From: Bifiguratus adelaidae
Taxonomy: Eukaryota; Mucoromycota; Endogonomycetes; Endogonales
DNA length: 64,000 nt
Direction of reading: 5' to 3'
NCBI GenBank assembly: GCA_002261195.1
Contig: MVBO01000074.1
Location: 1 to 64,000 of the forward strand
Below are positions 57,760-64,000 of the stretch, one piece after another; position 1 is the first letter of the stretch; the number at the start of each line of letters is the position of its first letter. The notes under the pieces were generated by a model. It did not search any database. It was not told where the DNA came from and saw nothing but the letters and a program-made list of their open reading frames with translations. The position numbers and the translations under genes were made by a program.

Positions 57760-58824
57760 TTATACTTGCAATACCTCGGCCTCGGTCGTGGATGCCTGCT
57801 TCTCCTCTTCATGGCGCTTTTGTGCATCTTCTTGTCCCTTCATGCGGGTCCATACGTAGTCCTGCGCCAAGGTCACCACCGCTCCCTTGATGACCTCAAC
57901 CATCTTTTCCTCTACCCATTCGTTTTCCTCGTAGGGGACTTCTAACCAAGCCCCAGGTATAGATTGCGACACGGTTTGGAAATGGAGTTGATGCGTTGGA
58001 TCTTGCAACTGCATCACGTACACCAAGTGATCGTGTCCAAGATTGATGAGACAAGGCTGGATAGCCAAGAAGACGGGGCAGGTGGTGATGGGTACGGCAC
58101 CTTGTGATGGAGTGTAATGCGTCTTGGAAGCCGGAGCATCCACCACTATGGACTGGAGCGTCGTCATGCAGGTCTTGTTGGCCTCTTCTAATCCACGTAT
58201 CGGATCCAACCGTTTCTCTCCCGTCTCCGATTTCGCTTCGGTATGTTTCACCTTGCGGACCACGACCTCACCTGCTTCTGTTTGGTCCATGACCTTGTTA
58301 AAGGCGCGATAGACGAGTGATTCGATGCCGATGTATCCCACCATCCCATGCTGGATCCATACTTCGACCACTTCATGTTCATGTAAGGGCGCGACGGTCT
58401 CCAAAATGGTGGTGGTCAGTTTGTTGAAGTTTTGAGAGAGTTGTTCTAGACGTTCTTTGTTGACATAGTGAGTAAGGTCGTAGTCGGACTGAGCGAGCTG
58501 TTCCGTGGTTGTCTTCACGGCTTGTGATGCCTGAGTCCAGATGGACGTGCCCCACGATCGCCAAGATGGCATCTCTTGTGCTAGTACCGGTTGCGCTTGT
58601 TCTTGAGGTTGAGTAGAAGGCGTCGATGGGGTGGCAACAGGCGCTGATTCTTGTGATTCTGATGGTTCCTTGGTGGTACTGGCCAGTTCATCGAGAAAAG
58701 ACAAGAGCTCCTTTTGATCAGGGCGCGTTTGAGCATCTTGTTCTTGCTCTTCCTGACCTGTGATATCTCCCAACTCTTCCAAAAACTGCTCCACCGCCGT
58801 GCGATTGCTCTCCTTGTCGGCCAT
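57760..58824 (-). CDS. MTC1: Maintenance of telomere capping protein 1 family
   Basis: A 354-residue intronless frame. The acidic, glutamine-rich N-terminus (FLEELGDITGQEEQEQ and LLSFLDELAS) leads to the characteristic SWRSWGTSIWTQASQAVKTT segment, then a long DUF5427 domain with VEVWIQHGMVGYIG and PVFLAIQPC. Yeast Mtc1 was identified by genetic interaction with telomere-capping mutants; it associates with ER/Golgi vesicles and its biochemical role is unclear. The start is 22 bp after the stop of an upstream same-strand frame, so the pair may share one transcript. Confidence 0.85.
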   Translation of the reverse strand: MADKESNRTAVEQFLEELGDITGQEEQEQDAQTRPDQKELLSFLDELASTTKEPSESQESAPVATPSTPSTQPQEQAQPVLAQEMPSWRSWGTSIWTQASQAVKTTTEQLAQSDYDLTHYVNKERLEQLSQNFNKLTTTILETVAPLHEHEVVEVWIQHGMVGYIGIESLVYRAFNKVMDQTEAGEVVVRKVKHTEAKSETGEKRLDPIRGLEEANKTCMTTLQSIVVDAPASKTHYTPSQGAVPITTCPVFLAIQPCLINLGHDHLVYVMQLQDPTHQLHFQTVSQSIPGAWLEVPYEENEWVEEKMVEVIKGAVVTLAQDYVWTRMKGQEDAQKRHEEEKQASTTEAEVLQV

Positions 58825-58846
58825 GGTTCTGAACAGAAGGCGTGCT

Positions 58847-59116
58847 TCACCCTAACCCAATATCAGACACACCAATGTTGAACACCTTTCCACTGACAAA
58901 AGGCTTTACACGGTTGTTCAATGCATGTCTAACCTGGTAGCCTACAGTGGTGTAGCTATCATACAAGGAGTCTGAATCATGTGCAAACAACATGTTCTCT
59001 CGACTTGTCGACAATTTGATGTGGATGGCTCTATTCCCCACGACGCTTCCCTCCAAACGAAGAATGATAGCTTCACTCTGCCCAGCCAAAGCTGAGGCTG
59101 GAGTGACGAATTGCAT
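58847..59116 (-). CDS. Small hypothetical protein upstream of MTC1
   Basis: From the ATG at 59116 the frame encodes MQFVTPASALAGQSEAIILR, then a beta-rich NRAIHIKLSTSRENMLFAHD region; composition is protein-like up to about residue 65. The part after GYQ may be an intron (GTTAGA to AAAG) joining a short end VFNIGVSDIG, or the frame may run through to 89 residues. I do not recognise the family. It is the same strand as MTC1, 22 bp upstream. Confidence 0.5.
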   Translation of the reverse strand: MQFVTPASALAGQSEAIILRLEGSVVGNRAIHIKLSTSRENMLFAHDSDSLYDSYTTVGYQVRHALNNRVKPFVSGKVFNIGVSDIGLG

Positions 59117-59622
59117 CGCTCATCTACACATAAGGAAAGACATAAGAGTGACATATACACGCGTCTATAGAACGCTAATCATGCCTATCGGTCAGTCGCA
59201 TGAGCCTTATCATGGATCGTCTTTGCCTTTTACAGTGATTCAACAATGCGGCTCTTGGAGATGTGCGGTTTCAAAGTTGTGCAGTCACCAGTGCAAAAGC
59301 ACTATGGTTCTAACCACGTTGAGGGCTCAATAGCGTGCTTGATCAACATCATAAAGGTTGATAATCGTAGATATGCCCTGATGGCTGCTGAATTATGCCG
59401 AGTTATTTTCCGGGCTTCATTTTTACTTGCCATCAACCCTAGACTGTGACAGGCAGGTTGTAGATCCTACAGATATACGTTCACCGTAACATAGACGATT
59501 GTTTGCTTGATGCAAACAGTCGATAGAACTACCGGAGCGTGCCGTGGCACCCCATGTGTCAGCCACCGCGCATGAATCCACACAGGTTTCAATTGGTCCT
59601 TGACTCTATTGCAAGCAAGAAA

Positions 59623-59989
59623 ATGAAGCTTCAATCGATCTTTCTGGTGCTTGCTGTCCCATTTTTCGGTGTTGCTAATGGAGCACCCACTCTACGTGAA
59701 GACGATGTCCCGGTGTTCCCTATCGATCCTATAGAGGTTCCACCTACTGGTATTCGCGAATCACAAGAAAGTGCACATCATTCCATGCCCGACATCATAG
59801 AGGACAGTTATTTCAAGGACGCTTCGTCACTGCGTGATATTTGTACGTCGTCATAAACGCATGTGTTTGCGATTAAAGGCATCTCTTGACAAGGCAAATC
59901 ATCCATCGCGAATTACGTTAGACAATCCTATCCAGAAGGACCACAATAATGTCTTGAGAGAATGGCAATTGCAGTCATCCGCGGTGTGA
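59623..59989 (+). CDS. Small secreted protein, copy 1 of a decaying trio
   Basis: Two exons (59623-59842 and 59922-59989, if it stops at the TGA at 59987) encode about 95 residues. The signal peptide is MKLQSIFLVLAVPFFGVANG, followed by APTLREDD and an acidic/proline-rich mature part without cysteines (FPIDPIEVPPTGI). A donor-like GTGTGA at 59984 leaves room for a further exon. Two relatives with similar signal peptides follow within 2 kb. Function unknown; small secreted effector, pheromone or wall protein are possibilities. Confidence 0.6.
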
Positions 59990-60437
59990 TTTGCCTCCAC
60001 TACTTGACGTCCCGAATGCGATGCCAAGCGCCGATTCCTTGCTCTCGAGCTCTCACCGGCTCCAAAAATGCACATGACTGGTTACATGTCCCAGCCAGCG
60101 ACGCGCTTAACATCGAGATGCGTATCAAGGAAACGACGCAACCGCGCGAGTAACATCAAACGAGACGAACGCTCTCGCTATTCGCACGGTATCGATGCAT
60201 TGGCGCAATATTGTCGGATTTGGGACTAGCAGATTCGCTGCTTGTGTTTATGGTGGTGTGTTTGAGCGCCGCTTTAATCATAACAAGCTAGCCAGTCGGT
60301 TGGATTTGGCTTTATGGGAGATAGACTTGACATGGTGGGCCAGGCTATGGCATCCAAACGCATGACGCTACAGGGTATAAAATCGTCAACACCCACTGAT
60401 TGATAGCTATCCTCTCCTTGCTGTCTCATCCCGCACG
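59990..60437. other. Spacer between secreted-protein copies
   Basis: Contains a TATAAAA box at 60376-60382, 56 bp before the start position of copy 2. A possible third exon of copy 1 lies around 60050-60230. Confidence 0.45.
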
Positions 60438-60605
60438 ACGAAACTTAACTTGCTCTTTTTGGTTCTCACCACCTGTTTCTTTGGTCCGAAATACGCGGCA
60501 CCGGTTGACGTAGGAGAGATAGTTAACGTAGACACAGAGATCATCGCTCCCAACGGCGCATTTATCTCTCCTTCAAGTCGAGATCTTACCACCCATCTCA
60601 TTTGA
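60438..60605 (+). pseudogene. Small secreted protein, copy 2, start codon lost (ACG)
   Basis: A frame of 56 codons begins with KLNLLFLVLTTCFFGPKYA, a signal peptide similar to copies 1 and 3, then APVDVGEIVNVDTEI. The codon aligned with their ATG is ACG at 60438-60440. The preceding 30 bases also align with the leader of copy 3 (CTTGCT-x-CTCAT-x-CC), so the two genes are paralogs. Initiation at ACG is possible but inefficient, so I treat it as start-lost. Confidence 0.55.
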
Positions 60606-61349
60606 GCTGTCAATTCCGAATCCAAGGTGCTAAAGACATGAAGATTCGCTGGAACACAGATTTTGTGTGGCCAGGTCGATTGTATATATGCTTCCCATTT
60701 TCCGGTATGAATACCGGCGTGCTACGAAGGCTCAACATCCGTCACATGTGTTGAACCAAGGTTTCATGCTTGTTGTTTCATGTTCTGTCAAACAACTATT
60801 CTTCCTCTCACTTGTCCAAGCGTTGCAATAGCATGCAATAACGTTACACCAAGCATGGCCTTTCGGAGTCGTACATCCAATGTAGTGATTCTAGTTAGCG
60901 GCGTGTTTGGGTCAAAGGGTTGCCTGCCCAATCCAACGACAAACTTTAGTGCATGCGCTCAGGCAAAGGGATCCCAGATCTGCTTCTCCTGGCGAGAACT
61001 GACCCGGATCAGGAATGACAAGTAAGCAATTGATAGAAGTCGGCCAACGATGCGCTCAATATGCATAAATGATTTAAGCAAACACTATAGCCACGCGGAT
61101 CGATACTCGAACAAGGCAGAAACTATGTTTTCACAAGCAATTCTGCAACATTATGGGCGCAATAGCATTTTTGATTTGGACCGGAAAAGTCGCTATTTGT
61201 TTGCTTGTGCTGCTCCGTGTGATGGCGTGTCAATACCGCCGAAATGTGGCCGTAGGCTGGTAAAGACCTGTGTATGTTTTCTCTCCTTAGAAGACCGCTA
61301 ACCCACATCGATCGACATTTGTCTTCTTCTTGCTACCTCATTCCACAAC
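60606..61349. other. Spacer between secreted-protein copies 2 and 3
   Basis: A short frame at 60638 (MKIRWNTDFVWPG) is not supported. No other gene recognised; the last 60 bp are a pyrimidine-rich leader related to that of copy 2. Confidence 0.45.
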
Positions 61350-61639
61350 ATGAAGCTCCAGTGGTATTTTATAACTCTTGCCGGCCTGCTTAATTTTTGA
61401 CATCCGCTGCCCCGATTGACGAAGAAGCGGCGGCCGACCCCATAGGTATGGCCAGAGATCACCCGATAATCGGTACCGGCATAGTCCTCGGTCTCGGTGA
61501 CATTGGCGCTATCGGCTTCGCCAACTCAGCCGTCAATCTCACTTTTTACCTGCCCGAGAGGCATGATGATCGAGTCAACAAGGAAGACTGCGCGGCCACG
61601 TCGACCTTGTATCATCTATTGCTCACTACATCTGCATAG
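61350..61639 (+). pseudogene. Small secreted protein, copy 3, frameshifted in the signal peptide
   Basis: The ATG at 61350 opens MKLQWYFITLAGLLNF and then meets TGA; in the next frame the sequence continues TSAAPIDEEAAADPIGM and stays open to 61639. One missing T in the run of T around 61391-61396 would restore a signal peptide and cleavage region like those of copies 1 and 2. The mature part is glycine-rich (GTGIVLGLGDIGAIG) with one cysteine. It is a real mutation or an assembly deletion in a homopolymer. Confidence 0.5.
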
Positions 61640-61736
61640 TACCTGTTCTCTGGTGAATTATGTAGCATCGACCTGCTTCCATCGGTTTCTCGCCTCTCTC
61701 AATCTTCTTCCATTGTTCCCTTAATTTGCCCAGTTC

Positions 61737-62379
61737 ATGGCCCCGTCGGGTTGGCCGGGCGACTGTACTTATGTAGCAAACTATGTATGGTCTCCTACCC
61801 TTCCAGCCAAGACGGTACAGCTCTATAGACCACAAGGTCAACCACCCGCTGAACAAGCTGGCCTGATTCAAAAGCATGTGAATCTCTCGTCCACATCAGC
61901 ACCGGCCTCGCAATGGTCCAAGAACTGCAAGATTCGACGCATTACGGATCCAGCGCACCCTTGTTGTGGAGCTTATGGCTTATTCGCCAACACGACGCTC
62001 GCTCCCAAGCAACACGTCTTGGATTACATTGGACAAGTCTGCGGAGACGATTACGACAAGAGCTCTGACTATGTCTTACGATTCGGCGACCTGTCGGTGG
62101 ATGCAGGACGTATGGGCAATGAAGCACGCTTTGTGAATGACTTTCGAGGTGTAGACAAGAAGCCCAACGTATGTTTCCTCAATTACATTGATCAGCACCA
62201 CCATGTTCGCGTCGGTGTCTTTGTGTTGGATCGAAAGGTGCGTAAGGGACAAGAGCTGGTACGTGGTTTGCACTTTATAAGTTATCGATATGCTTCTCAT
62301 ACCTCCTGCTTAGCTGGTGACCTATGGCAAGTCGTTTTGGCAGCAGCGGGGATTGGATTTGGAGGCCATGGCCTTGTAG
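61737..62379 (+). CDS. SET-domain protein
   Basis: Two exons (61737-62258 and 62314-62379) give about 196 residues. The SET fold shows GAYGLFANTTLAPKQHVLDY (the first SET strands), EARFVNDFRGVDKKPNVCFL (the NHxCxPN-equivalent region, here NDF and PNVCF) and RVGVFVLDRKVRKGQELLVTYG at the end (ELLVTYG). SET enzymes methylate lysines in histones or other proteins; the absence of other domains and cysteine-rich flanks suggests a small non-histone-type member. The stop is 39 bp before the thioredoxin-like ATG on the same strand. Confidence 0.8.
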
Positions 62380-62418
62380 AACCCACCTTTTATCTTGTAG
62401 AGTTGTCACACTAGCACC

Positions 62419-63201
62419 ATGTCCACCTGGATTCTCTTGTTGCTTGTCGCGTTGTACTTTTTATACACTCGTAGTGCACAGGGAAGCACCACGTCGCAAC
62501 TCATTGGCACCACTTGTCCCGAATTGACCGGACTCAAGATTGTCAAGGGTCAACCGGTCAATGTGCGTCAGGGCCGGTAAGTCATGGACTCGTCGAGAAC
62601 GCAGAAGACAGACTACTGACTGGGCATTCTATAGCGTGGTCGTAGAGTTTTGGGCCACATGGTGTCCGCCCTGTCGAACGAGTATCCCTCACCTCACCCA
62701 ACTCGCCAAAAAGTATGGTATCTCGATGATCGGTGTGACCAATGAAACCGATGAAGCGGCAAGTTCCTCTCTCTATCGCTTTTCCGTCTCCAGTCACTGA
62801 CAATTTGTACCTAGAAAGTCAAGGCGTTTGTGGATGGACAGAGAGACAAGATGGATTATACGGTAGCGATGGACAGGACGCTCGCCGTGTCCAATGGTAC
62901 GTGGCCGACATCCTATATCTGCATGTATTGACCGTTGGCTGTAGGTCTAATGAAGGCTTCTGGACTACGAGGCATTCCTTGTGCCTTTATAATTGAGCAT
63001 GGCGTCATTGTATGGCACGGTAAGTGGCATTGTAGGCCCGCACATGTAAACGTGGAGCTAAAAGACGTGGCAGGCTATGTGATGCAACCAGAGTTTGAGG
63101 AGCGTTTGGCAGTCCCGCTGGGAGCACCACCGCAAGAAAAGACAGATACCACGGCTCCTCCATCCGGACCATACTGCGACGACAAGGCGTGTTACATGTA
63201 G
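62419..63201 (+). CDS. Membrane-anchored thioredoxin-like protein (TlpA-type)
   Basis: Four exons (62419-62576, 62635-62758, 62815-62896, 62945-63201) join in phase. A signal anchor (MSTWILLLLVALYFLYTRSA) is followed by a TlpA/ResA-like fold: VVEFWATWCPPCRTSIPHL with the WCPPC redox site, GVTNETDEA and GLRGIPCAFIIEHGVIVWHG with the cis-proline loop. The second intron uses a GC donor (GCG then GCAAGT), required for phase. After VIVWHG a short insert KWHCR interrupts the usual HP motif. The C-terminus is proline-rich and has two further cysteines. It would act as a thiol oxidoreductase on the lumenal or outer side of a membrane. Confidence 0.83.
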
Positions 63202-63465
63202 AGCGGAGCGGTCTTGAAGACAAGCATTGCGATTCATCCATGGAATGACAGCAGAGAGTAGATCATCGTGCATATAGTCCTCGAGGTAGCCTAAATCAAG
63301 GAATGGTCTTTAATCGAAATTGTCTACTATCACGTAACACCTTTGGACATGCTCTTGCCTTGTCACTTTCATTACCCCAGGGTCACTGCTCTCTCTCATA
63401 GAACAATATGCAATGGCTTTGATGACAAGTGAAAATGAAATTTTATTCAGGATACATCTTGGGCC

Positions 63466-64000
63466 TTACACAGACTCAAGTGGGGCAGGTTCCACAAAGT
63501 CTTTGGCAACCTTTGTGCCGACATCTCCCTCAGCAGCATCACCACCGTGAAGAGCAAGGAGAGCTTGTACATCAAACTTGGGAGCCTTCAAGATCTTCAC
63601 CTTACGGACGTACACATTTTGCAAGGGGTAGATGTTTTGGCAGGCCTTCTCGATGCGGTGACCAATGGTATCCTGAGCTTGAAGAGAAGAGGAGGTGATG
63701 AGCTTGGCAACCAACTCCTTAAGATCGCAGTTGGCAGATTCTTGACCCATGATCTCAAACATCTTCTTGCGGATTTGACGGATTTGAGCGGATTGAGCGT
63801 ATGTCGTCTTCTTGACTTGGTTGCGGCGACGGCTGGTGAAGGCAATCACGAAAAGACGGACAAGGTAACCGTCAGTGGTCTTGATATCGAGGAAAGCCTC
63901 AATGAGAGATTGCCACTTCTTGACGAGAGATCGAAGCTTGTCAGCTGTGAAATCCATGCCGTGGAAGTTGGTGAGGCAGTTCTTGCCTTGGATTTCATCA
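63466..64000 (-). CDS. RPS1: 40S ribosomal protein eS1 (S3a), partial
   Basis: The gene runs off the right edge, where it reads [18 protein letters not shown], typical of eS1 around residue 85. It continues with [46 protein letters not shown] and [20 protein letters not shown], ending in the usual acidic tail. eS1 is an essential component of the small subunit. The codon choice is strongly biased towards C-ending and G-ending codons, as expected for a highly expressed gene. The start exon is outside the window. Confidence 0.96.
   Translation of the reverse strand, partial: DEIQGKNCLTNFHGMDFTADKLRSLVKKWQSLIEAFLDIKTTDGYLVRLFVIAFTSRRRNQVKKTTYAQSAQIRQIRKKMFEIMGQESANCDLKELVAKLITSSSLQAQDTIGHRIEKACQNIYPLQNVYVRKVKILKAPKFDVQALLALHGGDAAEGDVGTKVAKDFVEPAPLESV

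Overview
This is the left end of a fungal chromosome. It opens with a (CCCTAA)n telomere, and the genes carry short spliceosomal introns (mostly 45-80 nt, GT-AG with a few GC-AG). The content is fungal: VTC1, MTC1, laccase-type oxidase, Zn2Cys6-type regulator remnant, F-box relic. The core genes include several that most Dikarya lack or rarely keep (RUS1/DUF647, dymeclin, FANCL, a LARGE-type GT49 glycosyltransferase, AMMECR1, MOB4). My inference is an early-diverging fungus, perhaps Mucoromycota, at moderate confidence; nothing in the window names the species.

The distal part (1 to about 27 kb) is an accessory compartment, sparse and full of broken genes. In order it holds a secreted heptad-repeat protein, a decayed Crinkler-type gene, a truncated Zn2Cys6 regulator, an MFS fragment cut by a pogo/Fot1-like element, a possible ABC-transporter tail, a 5'-truncated GMC oxidoreductase, two PF04185 acid phosphatases in opposite orientation (the second with an in-frame TGA), an F-box relic, a membrane-anchored laccase-like oxidase (also with an in-frame TGA), a vWA protein and the first exon of an aromatic amino acid decarboxylase. 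A perfect four-unit interstitial telomeric repeat lies about 150 bp beyond that broken decarboxylase, at 21516-21539, in the same orientation as the real telomere. It probably marks a former chromosome end onto which the distal 21 kb was added. Inward of it are a secreted amidohydrolase, a broken alpha/beta hydrolase and an alpha-acetolactate decarboxylase of bacterial type.

From about 28.3 kb the window becomes a compact housekeeping region. It contains an O-fucosyltransferase-like protein, ZCCHC9, VTC1, the copper chaperone CCS, a P450, AMMECR1, a Pro/Ala-rich secreted protein, glutathione reductase, a quadruple Cx9C protein, GT49, an aminoadipate/kynurenine-type aminotransferase, FANCL, a small protein with six Cys-Pro motifs, a BTB protein, CTP:phosphocholine cytidylyltransferase, dymeclin, RUS1, MOB4, a PH protein, MTC1, a decaying trio of small secreted proteins, a SET protein, a thioredoxin-like protein and ribosomal protein eS1. 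Neighbours are extremely close: dymeclin and RUS1 start codons are 9 bp apart, and the RUS1 stop is 1 nt before the MOB4 start. Redox and metal handling recurs (CCS, glutathione reductase, Cx9C, CP-motif and thioredoxin-like proteins), but I see no single pathway cluster.

The most interesting leads are the six-CP-motif protein, the small secreted family, the interstitial telomere with its truncated neighbour, the two in-frame TGA codons and the near-zero spacing of same-strand genes. Several single-base frame breaks, one of them inside the conserved CCS gene, mean that assembly indels must be excluded before every broken gene is called a pseudogene.
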